Positions 34,913 through 48,486 are shown, counted from the stretch's first letter. The stretch is DNA of 64,000 nt from Trematomus loennbergii (GCA_012861695.1 JAAOOA010000016.1:23352494-23416493), one strand, 5' to 3'. Numbers and translations: made by a program. Notes: generated from the letters alone by a model not told the origin.

Positions 34913-35164
<252 letters not shown>

Positions 35165-37107
35165 AGTTACAACTGTGTGTGTGATCTTAGAGACAGAGGG
35201 ATGAGAACAGAGTGAGATGTGGAGAAAGTGGGAATACTTACTTTCCCGATATGCTTCACGTTTAAATGAATAGTAACTTTTTATGTTACTCATATAATAT
35301 TACAAGCGGACATAATAAATACCCCATTTTCATTTTTCACAACTGCAGCCCCTTCACTTTATCAGGTTTTATTTCCAAGTTGAGGCGTTCACATACAGGG
35401 CAGAAAGATTAGATTTAAAGGTGTGACATTTCTTTCTGCTGCTACCTTCCATTTCCAGAGCATTCTGACAAAAGGAATAGATGTTAAAACAAATTGAAAA
35501 AAGTAAATGTATTCTACTATATTGGATGTAAGTGACTCAATATACTTTTAAGGATGAATAAATAGATTTCAGATTTGAACTATTGAATGAATGCGAAGGG
35601 GGTAAATCTTCAAGACGTAGAAACACAGTTGAGTCTCTCTCTCAGGTTCTGCTTCTTCCTCTGGATGGCGCTGATCAGTCGTCCTCGCCTCTCCTTCATC
35701 TTCCTCTCTCCTTCTCATCTTTTCTATCTCTGCATTGCCCAGCTGGCTCCTGTAGCCGGGAGCGACCGCAGGGCGCCTGCTGAAAGAGCATTGTCAAACG
35801 GTGGCTTTACAGCTCTATCACACACACACACAGACGCACAGATTTGCAGCTCAGATGTCGGGCTGTAGCCAGAGGCTGGCAAGCTGGAGCGTTAACGTGC
35901 ACCGCGTCACATCTCAAGCCCCAGTGACAGGCAGTGACACTCGCTAACACTACTTCATAAAACTACAACTACAAAACTAGTGCGGAAACACCTGCCTCTC
36001 CTTTAGAAGAATGTTAAAAGTTACGGCAGCAGATACACTTTAATGCCGGGAAAGCAAATATTTAAAAGGAGTCAGCAGGCCTCCAGCAGCAAACACTTTG
36101 ACAGAGAATATCCGATAGCAGCCTGCAGCGGAGCGCTAACCTCTGTTAATACAGACAGAATGAAAGCAGAGACAACTTCTGAGCGCGTCCACAGCTGTTT
36201 AAAGTCTCTGAATACATTTCTGACATCCCTCTCTAACACTTTCCAAATCTGATTTAATAGAACTCGTCGCCAAGGGTGTTTTATTTTTCACTTTTTGATC
36301 ATGTGTGGGTTTAGGTTGAACTTGTGAACCTTCACCGCGCTGAACACCGGGCCTCTCGCCAGCTCCAACAGCAACTTTGATCTTGTTGTACGGGAGTTTA
36401 ACAGCTTTCACACTTTTTTTTATTTCAATTGAATTATTCCTCTCACCTTTTAATAATTGTGTTTTTCATTTAGGAAGCAGAACATCTACATCTTACTTCA
36501 TTGTTCAAAGTCAGTCTCTGATTTCTGAATGAATATAGCTTGTGATTTAGAAGAAAATAATACATACATTTAATAGAAGAGAATAATAATATACAGCCTT
36601 ACTGGTCAATTTATCATCACATTGTTTGGAATTAGCACTTTTTGCAATATATTTAGCATTATATACTGCTGTAAAATAACAATGAAATACCTGAAGTCTA
36701 AATAAGACTTAACATTTATTGAAATAATTATAAAATTATCTTTTTTTTTATGTTTTATATATTTCCTTTCCTCCTGACACAGCTGGCTTCTGGTCTGATC
36801 TTTTTTTCAAGGTAACATTATCTTTTTGTCTTATCGTGCAAGCAGACTTGATTGTGATTGGTGGCCTCACTGAAGTCCATTTCCAATTAAATTACATTTG
36901 CAGCAATAATGTTAAGAGCATATTTAATTTAATACAAGATTTATATTGTAAAAAGATGATCTCAGGCAAAAAAACATTCAATCAAATTCCTTCACTGACA
37001 TCGATCAGTGGCAGTAAAAACGATATGTTTAGAGGCAAGGGGATACCAGTCAGTATCCAGACGTGTTTTTCTTCTAATAATAGCTGAATTCAGATAAAAA
37101 TGATCAT

Positions 37108-37494
37108 TTAAAGGTAGGGTAGGTAAGAATGGAGAAACCAGCTCGAGTGCACTAGAATTTGAAAGTATGAAGCCGAAAAAAATCTGCCCCTTCCTTCAGA
37201 CTTCCTTACAGAGCCCCTCCTCCAACACACACGGACGCACACATGACCAATGAGGGCACGAGATAAGTGTGCACAGATGGAAGGCTGACAGGCAGGTAGG
37301 CCATCCAGTTATTTTAGCCGGGCCGGCTCAGATGATTGGACTTGCTTTTACAGCGCCACGGCTTCCACAGATGACATTTTTTATTTATTTATTGTCAAAG
37401 CATTTCATGTATTCATTGCTATCGGGATGTTAAGAGCATTCCATGGAATATAACAAAAAGTGTTTCTGAAGTGAATTACCTACCCCACCTTTAA
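37108..37494. mobile_element. TTAA-flanked MITE, second family
   Basis: The ends are TTAAAGGTAGGGTAGGTAAG and the complement of TTAAAGGTGGGGTAGGTAAT, with TTAA at both borders. The sequence between differs from the 27168 family. No coding region is seen. Confidence 0.75.
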
Positions 37495-37534
37495 TTTAAT
37501 TATTAACATTTTAAGAGCAAAAACAGCCAACACT

Positions 37535-37600
37535 TAAGATATACTTTATTGATCCAAACTTGGGATATGTTTTCGTTGAAGCAGCATTTAAAACAAAGTA
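37535..37600 (-). mobile_element. LINE 3' tail fragment
   Basis: AAGATATACTTTATTGATCC is the complement of a GGATCAATAAAGTATATC tail typical of L2-type LINEs. Only the tail is present. Confidence 0.5.
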
Positions 37601-37785
37601 TTGCATATAATAAGAAATAAAAAAATTAATTAAAAAAGTTATAAGTCCAGTTAACAAAAGAGAAACTACTGTATGGAGCTGTGAGTTCTCGGCCAGCCAG
37701 GTGATTGGTTATAAAGTGTCTTTAATTTTAGCGAGCCCCCCCCGAGAGGCTTTAGTTCAGTATACAGTCGCAGCAATTCAGAAAT

Positions 37786-37882
37786 GTTTTCAGTGGAGCT
37801 TGTTTTCAGTGGAGCTTGTTTTCAGTGGAGCTTGTTTTCAGTGGAGCTTGTTTTCAGTGGAGCTTGTTTTCAGTGGAGCTTG
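37786..37882. repeat. 16-bp tandem repeat, six copies
   Basis: The unit TTTTCAGTGGAGCTTG repeats with a period of exactly 16 (CAGTGG at 37791, 37807, 37823, 37839, 37855 and 37871), without mismatch. Confidence 0.95.
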
Positions 37883-38928
37883 TACTACAATTCATATTGC
37901 AATACAAGATTGCTTGGTTCATCTGTATGTTAGGCAAAAGCACGACAGGATGGTTGCAGATGAGCACACAGACTTCACACAGAGAAATAAGGATATGAAG
38001 GAAAAATAAGTTATTACACAACCTGACATTTGTCTCAGTTGAATCATTTAGTAGAAATAAATGATTAATCCCACTGCCTCTTTTACACAGCACCCAAACA
38101 TATGCCTACATTGAAAGGCTTATCATCATTTAATGCATGATTTGGATTTTGTTTCAACTTCAGCGAGAATGCAATATAACCATATCTCTTTCTTTCCCAA
38201 ATTCTACTGTATATTATAAGAAAATAAATGCATCTCAATGAAAATAAATACAATACATAATAGCTAAATGTCCCTTTGTTAAGGGTGCAGCACACGACAC
38301 TCATTGAGCAATCAAATATCATACACTTGTGTTTCCAGACATTTAGATGTGTGTGTCTGATTGTGTGACTCTTTTGGATTGGGCTGCGTGGGAAGAGTTA
38401 CAGAAGTGTCCTTTAGAAATATGACGCTGACATGTTTAATGAAGAGTAAAACTACACATTTCAAAGAGGCCAGTCGGTGAAATATTCGGAAATGACATGT
38501 GACATAAATAAATAAACAGCTCAAGAAAATGCAAGAACAGGAAATAACGGTGAGATAACACTCGCTGATCTCATCCCGATCAAAACACACCGTGTCACCA
38601 TCGTGTCAGGTGTGCGTGTTAGCAGAGCAACAACTGGCATGACAGGTTGGTGAGGGAGCTGGGCCTCCAGGCACACGCACGCACGACACACACACACACA
38701 CACACACACACATTATTGAGTGCAGTTGTGTGTTAGCCAAGATTTAGCTAGAGCAGAGGGGTGTGAGGGTGGTGACGGTGGGCCTGGGATTGGGCGAAAT
38801 ATGGTTTTGTGATTGTGTGTGTGTGTGTGGCAGCTGCAGCCTTCATGCCCCTGGCAGTGTTGTTGTAACCGGGCAAGCCAAGGCCGTCTGCCTGTATTCT
38901 TCACCCCCCCAGGCCCCCTGCCTGCCAC

Positions 38929-39136
<208 letters not shown>

Positions 39137-40229
39137 CAACATGTAAGTTCAGTTAGTAAAAGCTAGGGCAAAAACTACTGATTATTTGCATTAATTGTTT
39201 GGTCGTTAAAACGTCAGAAAATGGTGAAAAGTGTCCTTAAATCCAAATGAATGTCGTCGCCATGGGTAAAACAAATATATTAAGTTTATTATGATATATA
39301 AAAGAAGGTAATCTTAACATGTGAGAGTCTGAAAACAGCTTTTTCTGCAATTTTTGCCATTAAACCACTTATACAATAAATGGTGTTTATTTTCAACTAA
39401 TCAATTATTAAAATACTTCTTTCATTCATTTCAATACATTTTCTTTTATAATTAGTTCATTTTTACTCTTGATTTCTAGCAAGTATTATACAAATATTCC
39501 TTGTTTTCCGTATGTGTGTGTTCAGAAACCGTTAAAACGTACTCTTTGATTTTAACCCACATTCACACACAGATTTTCTTCTCTATATTTTAGGAAAAAT
39601 ACAAAATAAATCTCCATACTAGATGTCAAAACGTCCCTCAGTGTGATCCATGCCGAGTGGATATTTTGGGAGAATATGCAGTGAGACATTAGTTTGCTCC
39701 GTGGCTCATTTTGATAATGTATGCACTGTCCAATAAATATTTTTCTTCAAGTGACGCGCTCCGCTAGCTGATTTGTTTAATAATAAAAACGCACACGTTC
39801 ATACGAGGCTGTCGATCGCTGCCTCCAGATCTTTTTCTTTTTCTATTACCGTCTCTCTGTTTTCTGCACGGTGACGCTAGCACTTTCCCTTTGGACCGTG
39901 CCTTTAGGACATATGCTCCCACCTGTAAATAAATATGCAAACACAGACAAACACAGAGCACAGAGTTTAGACTCTAGCTGTGGGCTACGACTGATGTATA
40001 CCACCGAGAGGTAACTGTGTCTGTGTTGTAATTAATCTCCTTAGTAGCTGCAGTCAATAGAGAGTGTGAGCGGAGTTTGATTATCGGGGCTGTCTGGGGA
40101 AATTACTGCAAACTGCCTCTCAGCAAAACTCGCTTTAATACGACTGCTGGAGAGACAAATACACGCTTACTACCACGACGACCAGTGCTGTGTAAAACAG
40201 ACTCTTCTCACAGTATCGGGTCCTTTGAG

Positions 40230-40690
40230 TTGAGGCATGTAAATGTACAGAATATTTCAATTTTTCAATACTTTTCACTAGTATATAAGTATATTTAAGT
40301 ACATTTCTGCGAGTATTCTAATGTTCTGCTGTACTCCACTACATTTTCGATGCAAATATTTTACTCCATTACATTTATCCGACAGCTTTAGCTACTTCAC
40401 AGTTACAGATTATTAGCTAATACAAAAAAATATAAACATTGACATATAATTATGTATTAAGATATCAGGCAGTATATAAAGTATTTCCAGTGAGCTCCAA
40501 CTTGAACAGCTGTGATAAACACATTAATGCATCACCAATCATCCAGTCATTTGTTGTTTATTTTGATAAAAGTGCTTCTACTTTTGGTGCTTTGACTATA
40601 TTTTGATGCAAATCTGTACTTCAGTAACATGTTGAGTACTTGTGAGTATTCTTACAATTTACTATGACTACTTTGACCTAAGTCAGAGAT
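40230..40690. repeat. Dispersed fish repeat copy
   Basis: Words such as CTGTACTCCACTACATTT and ATTTATCCGACAGCTTTAGC are typical of a widespread teleost non-coding repeat. The borders are unclear. Confidence 0.45.
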
Positions 40691-41549
40691 CTGGTACTTC
40701 TTCTTCTGCTGCCTTCTGCATAATATGACGTCAGTTTCTCTGTTTGAGTAAATGCAAGTTCACCCGCTACAGCTGCCCGCCCTCTAAACTTTTTATACAA
40801 TTTAAAACAAGTCATCACATAATATACGTTTGCACTTATAAAGATACCTTACTTAATGTGTCTTTTGTTGTTTGCTATTAAGAAATGTAATTGATGACAT
40901 CTTGGACGATTGACACTACAAATATTTGTTTCAAAAATATTTGTTTGTTTATTTTAGAAATCAGAAGTCCTTTATTCGTCTGCAGTGTGTACGGTGCAGG
41001 TTAAAGACACAAAAGCACTAGACACGACTGCTCTGGAAGCGGATTCAGGATATCTTTTGGAGGATTGTTGTTTGAGTGTAGGAGTCGTGCATGTGTCAGT
41101 GAAGCGTGGGCTCCAGCAGGTGGTGTCCTTTCACCAGGTCAGCTCCCTCTCTAACCCCCCCCATCCCACACCTCCGCCAGCCAGCAGCAGGGGGGTGGGG
41201 CGGGGGGGGGGGGGGTCTGCAGCTGGAGCCCCCCCTCCTCTCTGTGTCTCCTCCTGCACCTCCATCACAAACCTCTCACCTGCTGCAGATCCCCTTCACC
41301 TCGACATGCATTTCATCTGACTGTCCATCAGTTCATCATCCCCACTTCCAGCAGCAGGCAGAGGCGCGCCAGAGTGTGTGTCTGTGTGTCTGTGTGTGTG
41401 TTGTGTGTTGTGTGTGTGTGTGTGGGTTAGTGTAGGGCAGTGCCCGAGCATTAAGCCGCATTAAGCCCTAATTAATGAGTGTGCCAGTCGATAGAGGCCA
41501 GTTATTGGATTTGCTGCTTTAGCTGCTGGAAGGAGCGCTGCCTTAATCA

Positions 41550-41648
41550 CACACACACACACACGCACGCATGCACGCACATACACACACACACACGCAC
41601 GCATGCACGCACATACACACACACACACATTTTCATACACACACACTG
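41550..41648. repeat. Compound CA/GCAC repeat, duplicated
   Basis: A block of CA units with GCACGCATGCACGCACATAC occurs twice in tandem, about 35 bases apart. Confidence 0.8.
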
Positions 41649-41717
41649 AGGCGGGATGCACAAGGTGAGACAAGGGGTGGATTAGAGAGTGTGTTGTATA
41701 AGAAGGCCAGAGGTTGG

Positions 41718-41718
<1 letters not shown>

Positions 41719-41786
<68 letters not shown>

Positions 41787-41799
41787 GTGTGTGTGTGTG

Positions 41800-41845
<46 letters not shown>

Positions 41846-41849
41846 TGTG

Positions 41850-41937
<88 letters not shown>

Positions 41938-41938
41938 G
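41719..41938. repeat. (GT)n microsatellite, interrupted
   Basis: About 220 bp of GT repeat with five phase breaks. Confidence 0.95.
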
Positions 41939-44059
41939 TGTGTAGCAGGGTCACAGCTTTACTCAATGCATTACATAAACCTGCAGCTTACAACCTGCAG
42001 CTGCAGCTCCAAACATCTCGGTTCACGACCCGTCGCCTGACGCCTGGCTGCCGCGCCAGATCTCTCTGCGTGACGGCGTGATGTCATGATGTAGCGGTGT
42101 TGTTCAGCTTCCTCATAACGCTTGTGTTTTGGATAATTCACTGCCTCAGTTTCTCTCTTGAAATGGAAAATCATCAGAGGTCGAAGAAGTACTCATATCT
42201 TGTACTCAAGTAAAAGAAGTGGATGTCCACCACACAGGGAAAGTATAAGTCTTCCCTTTGCATTCTGGGAAACATGTACATTGTTCAAGCTTGAGACACA
42301 ATAGAGACTAAAGTCAGGATACAGTATCTTGGCTGAAGATTCAGTTTCTCACTAGAGTGCCACTTTCAATCAAACACGTTCTTTACTTCACATCATTTTT
42401 TAGCTTTAAACATTTGTAATTAAAGGGCCAGTTCAGCTAAATTACCAAAACACATTTTTCTCACTATCCTCAAGTCAAATCCAAGGTTTTCAAATATCTT
42501 ATTATTATCAGTCGATTGTATTTTCTGAAAGAAAATCAATACATTCATGAAGTTTAAATCTTGCTGTAGGCACCACGAATAAAACACTACCAATCCTGGT
42601 ATTAAGTGGGTGGCAGAAGACTTTTAGACTAATTTATAAAAACCTGTTTCAATAAAAACCACAACCATCTGTATGGCTAGATAATTATAGATACTAAAAG
42701 AAACTTAAGGTGATATAGTTTTAAAAAAAATGATTTTGTGAAACTGAGACTTGAGGGTTGTCGTTGTGCAAAGCTGTGCTGCATAATGACAATAAAATGA
42801 TCCTAAGAGCCTTAAAGTAATTATATCCTGCATTCACAATTTGATTCTTCAGATATGGTAGTGCATTTATTTTTTTACTTTATCAGTTGTAGTACACCTC
42901 AGAGGAATAACTCAAATCAATAAGTACAAAAAACCCTCTCTCCATAATCATCCTCACAGTGCAGAATCTTCCTGGCATGTTGAAGCGTCTCCTGCCGTAC
43001 GAAGCTGCAGAGCTGGCCTCTCATCAGCACCGTGTCTCTTTCTGGAGAACATTGTTTTATGGAAGGACGTTCGGTGCGTCTACATGTAGAGATCAGAGGT
43101 TGGGATTGGATAAGGATTGGCATTTCCTCACCGTGACTCAGATCAGTTTGGTGTTGCCTTCAGTCGCTCTCAACACTTCCCTCATCAAACATTTACAGCT
43201 CCAGAACAACGGGCTGTTTCTGACCTTTCCCTCCTCTGCTGCACTCTGTGAGCGGCACGCTGTTGGGTCTGCATCTTGGCTCAACACACGGGGGCTCTAT
43301 CTGTGTGTGAGTGTGTGAGTGTGTGTGACGTGGCGGTGCCCTGCTGTGTGACGTGTAGGAGGGAGAGAGAGGGGGAGGCCGGTCAGGACAGCTTGGCGGC
43401 CGGCTGCAGGAACACCAGGCGGGGGGGGAGTCATCGCCCTCACCCTCCAGGGCTGAGATATAAGGAATACTTCACCCAGAAATGATCCTTTTTATAACAG
43501 TAACTAACCTGGGCTACTTGATATCTTGAAGGAACGTTTTTTTTCTCGAATGCCATTACAAGATGGGGTTTTACAATACAAATAAAATGGTTTGAATGAA
43601 ATAAAATAAAAATACGATACGATAAAATATATGACCTACACGTATAGGATGTTCTAGGAAAGCCTGAAAGCAGCCCTAACTATACTCTTTATTTATAACA
43701 AACGCACACATCTCTAAAACTCTCACAAAACCAGGTTTGATGCTCAGTTGTATGCTAACTAGTCTGAAACACATGTATTTTTGCTTAAACCTTACTTTTT
43801 AAAACCCCTCTGCGTTAAGTCTCACTCACACAGGTGCTCTACTCGTCCGTGTTCCTGTTTAAGTGCTTTAAATCGTACGTTTTAAGTGTAAAAACGCATG
43901 TGTTATGACTTAAATTATGGTTTGACCCACATTCACTTCAACCCATCAAGAGTTTTTTCAAATTTTCCATTTTATTTTTACCACTGTGAACACATGTGGG
44001 AAAAAATGTAATAACTTCAGGTGAGAAATAATATTTTGGGAGTATTCCTTAAAGTCAGG

Positions 44060-44131
44060 ATAGAGGAGGGTGGATTATAGAAATGATGTCTTGTACTTAA
44101 GTAAAAAATACCGTGGTGAATTCTCAAGTTA

Positions 44132-44171
<40 letters not shown>

Positions 44172-44680
44172 GGTTTCCCACACATAGACTTTCACAGTAA
44201 CCCCACTGCTCCGGTGAAACGGTTCATGAGCGTGCTCACTAGCGCACCTCCCCCCCCCCCGGTTCATAAAGTCAAGAACCCTTCAAAAAGTACGGTTTAT
44301 TTCATTTTAAGGATGCGCACCAAGCAACATCTCCAGGTGCTCCTTTGAGAACCAGGGCAAAAAAGTGATGTGCACCCCTGCTTATAGTGCCAAAAGTAAA
44401 AGTACTGATTATGCAGATTGGCCCATTTCCGATGTATACATATCATATGTTTTGATTATAATGATTGATCATTAAAGTGTTATCAAAGCAGGTAAAGGCA
44501 GCTAGGTTTTAATGACTTTATATACTGCAGCTTCTGAATATGAAAATGTAGCTCCAGGTGTAACTAAAGTCTGATTTAAGGGTTGATTGTAAATGATCAA
44601 TTACACTGGGATAGAAGTGCAAGTCCCTCAAAGTGCAGTACTTGAGTAAATCTACTTAGTTACTTTACACCGCTGTGTGA
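44060..44680. repeat. Dispersed fish repeat copy with (GACA)n
   Basis: The ends carry CTTGTACTTAAGTAAAAA and CAGTACTTGAGTAAATCTAC, words of the same repeat class as 40230-40690. A (GACA)n run lies at 44148-44170. Confidence 0.4.
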
Positions 44681-44695
44681 AAGGATGCTGGGAAC

Positions 44696-44805
44696 GCTCC
44701 TGATGAAGATGATGGTGGTGGAGCTCCTGATGAAGATGATGGTGGAGGAGCTCCTGATGAAGATGATGGTGGTGGTGAAGAGGAGGGTGGAGGAGCTCCT
44801 GATGA
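44696..44805. repeat. 27-bp minisatellite
   Basis: GCTCCTGATGAAGATGATGG starts at 44696, 44723 and 44750. A fourth, offset copy is at 44795 after an expanded GGTGGTGGTGAAGAGGAGG segment. It is open in more than one frame, as expected of a repeat of 3n length, with no sign of being an exon. Confidence 0.85.
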
Positions 44806-45165
44806 AGAGGGATTAGACCCTGCGGTGAGAAAAGAGAGGCGGCGCGGGGCAAAGTGAGGACAGCGCCGGGGTGGGGGGGGGGGGCAGGGAGCAGATTGTG
44901 GGGGAGAGTTGGGATGTTCGCCCCCCCGTCTGTCACACACAGGCAGCCCTGCCACTGCCAACATGACCAGCAGGGCAGGGGCATCTGTGTCCCCCCCAGC
45001 TACCTCTCTGTCTCCCCCTGCCCCGAGACACCACTCTCTTCATCATCCTCCTCACCCTCCTCCTCCTCCTCTTCCTCTATCACACACATCATCTCTGACT
45101 CATAAAGCTGTTTCTTTTGTACAGTTTTTTCCCGGGCCATAACCGGGTCCCGAAAAGGACTTTAG

Positions 45166-45339
<174 letters not shown>

Positions 45340-45493
45340 AAAGAGGATGAGTGACTGAATGATGAATGGATGAAATAATGAGGGCTACTGGTGGGAAATA
45401 TCTTAACAACACATTCCTCCTCCACCCCCAAACCCAGTCAACACGCACACTATTCATACAGCCCTAACCCTAAACCCAGCTGGAAACACCATC

Positions 45494-45498
<5 letters not shown>

Positions 45499-45532
<34 letters not shown>

Positions 45533-45549
45533 ACACACACACACACACT
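45499..45549. repeat. (CA)n microsatellite
   Basis: About 25 CA units with one CCC break. Confidence 0.9.
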
Positions 45550-46576
45550 GTCTACTCCCAGTGTGGGGTGAAAGAGTCCATTGTCTGCGTGTCGGGGGGG
45601 ACGCACTAATTGGGACGTCCCAGTAATGATCACTGCGCTTCATAGCTGCACACAACTTTCTCACCACTGTTTAAACTAACCCGCTGTTTATTTTACAACA
45701 TGGTGACTTTATCTAATATTTATTCATTTGACCTATGAACTCAGTGTTCAGGCACAATGGAAAATGCATTAAGATTAATTGTAAAATTCTATCGAGTATT
45801 ATCGCCACAGTTGTGTTGGTTCCTTTATTTAAGATTAGTTTAGTCACACAGGAGTAATGTTATATTCTGCTGAAGAGTGCATCAGCAAAATGTATTTTGG
45901 TAAACTAAAAAAAGTGTAATATATGTAGCGGCTTCTCTCCTTTGTTTCCATCAAGCCACTTAGATGCCTTTTAAACGTTATCTTTTAATGTATTTGTTTT
46001 ACTTACAGCTGTGATGAGTTGTTAGGCTTCAGCTGTTGATGTTGTGTGACTCGCGGTTAATCGTAAAATTATTTAACGGTTGTCTCAACGGCGTCCTCCA
46101 CACAGGTTGCCCATATCTGTGTCTCTTAAAAGCTGCCGTTGTGGGAATTGTAGTCTTTTATAATCCCTGGACTACAGAGGACACCACTAGGTGACAATAT
46201 TTGGCTTTTCCACAAAAACAAAAAAGCTCTTACACTATATTTAAAACATTTTCCACTGCTTTACATTGCCGTCAGACAGCTTTTCCGATTTATAATGAGA
46301 ATTATTGTTGGTTTGAGGGGTCGTTATTGTTGGATAATAAGAGTGTTCATCAGATCCTGCCTCACCTCCTTGGCTGCACTCTTATTAAAAGTGAGCACCG
46401 CCGTCACACAAACAAACGGTGTTGATAACTGGATCAACACAAAGTCCAGCGATATTTAAAAAAGCTCTTTGTGGATCCAGCTCTCTTTCAATATTTACAA
46501 CATTTGGCTTTTTATCAGCCAGGAGGGTACGTTCCTCTCACACAGTTTCAGTCAATATTGTGTGTGTGTGTTGCAG

Positions 46577-46701
46577 GCTGCAGCAGTTGGACCGTCACTG
46601 TCAGAGCAGCGCCCAGCAGGTGTGTGAGCTGCTGGCCAAACAGAACCAGCTGATGCAGGAGAGAAACACTCACTGAGGAGATGCAGAGTCTACACACAGA
46701 G
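46577..46701 (+). CDS. sdccag8: SDCCAG8 coding exon with frameshift to an early stop
   Basis: The exon encodes 'LQQLDRHCQSSAQQVCELLA' followed by 'KQNQLMQER', matching the C-terminal coiled coil of SDCCAG8 (family pattern QLDxHxQxxAQQ...LLxKQNQL). The acceptor is TGTTGCAG and the donor is GTACAC. As written, the frame stops at TGA 46674-46676. The expected continuation, TLTEEMQSLHTE, is present in another frame from about 46667, so an indel of one extra or two missing bases lies in the AAA run around 46664-46666. With the donor used, the corrected frame would end in phase 0. This is either a sequencing error or a real loss of the last 20 or so residues. The flanking introns start and end in dinucleotide repeats. 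Confidence 0.88.
46674..46676 (+). other. sdccag8: Premature stop from an indel in SDCCAG8
   Basis: TGA appears in the frame carried over from the preceding exons, ten bases after an AAA run. The conserved continuation is in a different frame. Confidence 0.7.
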
Positions 46702-46703
46702 GT

Positions 46704-46717
46704 ACACACACACACAC

Positions 46718-46763
<46 letters not shown>
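46704..46763. repeat. (CA)n array at an SDCCAG8 donor site
   Basis: The array begins two bases after the exon border 46701, so the 5' splice site merges with the repeat. Confidence 0.92.
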
Positions 46764-46765
<2 letters not shown>

Positions 46766-46896
46766 CACACAGCAGTCTATGACTCACTGTTTTGTCTCTT
46801 AATGAGTTTGTCTTTCTCTCCAGGTGCACGTTACAGTTGTCAGTTTACTCAAATGTTTTCAGTACAAAGACATTTTTCTCCTTATGACTAATGAAA

Positions 46897-46903
46897 CTGT
46901 GTG

Positions 46904-46973
<70 letters not shown>

Positions 46974-46981
46974 TGTGTGTG

Positions 46982-47061
<80 letters not shown>
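46897..47061. repeat. (GT)n array before the last SDCCAG8 acceptor
   Basis: About 165 bp of GT repeat ends 11 bases before the AG of the proposed last exon. Confidence 0.95.
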
Positions 47062-47072
47062 TTTCTTTCTAG

Positions 47073-47099
47073 AGACGAGTGGCTACTCCGTCCACGTGA
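47073..47099 (+). CDS. sdccag8: Probable last SDCCAG8 coding exon
   Basis: After a long (TG)n run, CTTTCTTTCTAG provides a good 3' splice site. The following 27 bases encode RRVATPST and a TGA when read in phase 0, the phase left by the corrected 46577 exon. Vertebrate SDCCAG8 also ends within about ten residues after the coiled coil. The match is too short for sequence similarity to decide. An alternative acceptor (CTCTCCAG at 46816-46823) leads into a longer frame that runs into the (GT)n array and seems less likely. Confidence 0.45.
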   Translation, partial: RRVATPST

Positions 47100-48486
47100 G
47101 TCCGTCCTGCCCGTCTGCTTGGATTTGAAGTCAGAAATCTCCTGTTGACAAAACTTTGTAATTATATATATCTCTTTTTTATTATCAGGCAGATAGGTGT
47201 GTTAATCATTTTTGTATTAAGGAGCAATGTTTACACTTTTTTCTGTCATCAGAACTGAAATCAGGTTTCATTTGTGATTTCTCTTTGGGCAATAGACTGT
47301 TACTGTGGTATATTGAGCTATAAGAGGAAGAGGATGTGCAGTAGTGTTAAGGCACTTTTTTTTTAATACTCCCTTTTTATTAAATGGATTTAATAAACAA
47401 AATCACTGTGCTTTTGGAAAGTGCTTAATGATCATAAAACTAAGAAATGTTTTTCCTTTATACATTTTTTTTTAAATAAAGCCTTTACCATTCACACATT
47501 TCCCATTCTTTATTACTTCATGTTTAGTTTTAAGACTTTTAAAACCTGTTAAGCCCCGAGCCTGTTTTTCAGGCCTCAGGCTCGAAAATGACATTCCCAG
47601 AACAATTGGTAAATATTAACTTCTTAAAGGGGTAAATTAATAATCTTTTTCTCAAAGCAATGATAAACCTGTGAGTTGGATGTAGAAAAGTCAGAATCAA
47701 TATAGAATTTTTTTATTTTAAAGTAAATTCAGATTGAACATAGTAAAAAAATGTAAATTATAGTGTCCGTCCAAAAAAAACATTACTTATAGTGAAAAGC
47801 ACCCTTGAATGATGGGATCGTAGACTAAAAGCTTTAGGAATCTAAACTATAACATATAAGTACCCTGTATCAAGATTGATGCAAAACAAGTGACATCTGG
47901 CCTTTTTAGAGAGGTTTAGAAAGAAAAAAACACTTCTGGGGTCATTTGGGTGCATTTTCCATATCTCTGGCCCCCCTCATTCGATGTTGATGATTGACAC
48001 CTCTTTGAACCGTTAGAGCCAATAGAATCGAGGGGAAGTTCCTAAAATCCATCTAAACATTACCCATTGGTGAATGAGTAGCCAGAATGCCCAAAACCGG
48101 AAGCTGTCATACACTCTCGTAGCAGCTAATATTAAATCTCCGTTATTGACATAAATATGATGATGGATTATCAGTAATCATTTCAAAGTGACACAGACAC
48201 ATTGGATTAACCTATGGATTAACCTTCAGCAGCGTTTTTATCGTTTTAATGCCATTGAACACAACTTTTGATCAGAAACAGCAAAAGGTAAGACAATGTC
48301 CCGTGTTTGCTACCTAAAGCTACGTGGTGTGATGTCTGGTTTTGTTTCCCATGCTGCGAGTTATGGTCGCTCAGTGATGATACTTATATTTCTGGAATCT
48401 GTGGAATCTCAGCTTGCTAAGTAATAAGGGTATTTTAACGTGAGTTATTTGCTAAGTGCGTTAGCATTTTTTCGCTCAGGGCTAAT
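47100..48486. other. 3' flank of SDCCAG8; no gene
   Basis: AT-rich sequence with a possible poly(A) signal. From about 47545 it carries an unplaced dispersed repeat containing the palindrome GCCTGTTTTTCAGGC. The LINE at 48487-49192 is inserted in or beside it. Confidence 0.45.
47475..47480 (+). terminator. sdccag8: Candidate SDCCAG8 polyadenylation signal
   Basis: AATAAA lies 376 bases after the proposed stop, in an AT-rich stretch. No strong GT-rich downstream element is obvious. Other signals further right are possible. Confidence 0.35.

Noticed and set aside
44696..44820. Acidic repeat protein (APDEDDGGG units)
   Set aside because: The unit length is a multiple of three, so several frames stay open. 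It lies in an intron with no flanking coding sequence.
46824..47072. Alternative SDCCAG8 last exon after CTCTCCAG
   Set aside because: The frame runs directly into the (GT)n array. The 47073 acceptor gives a compact ending of the expected length.
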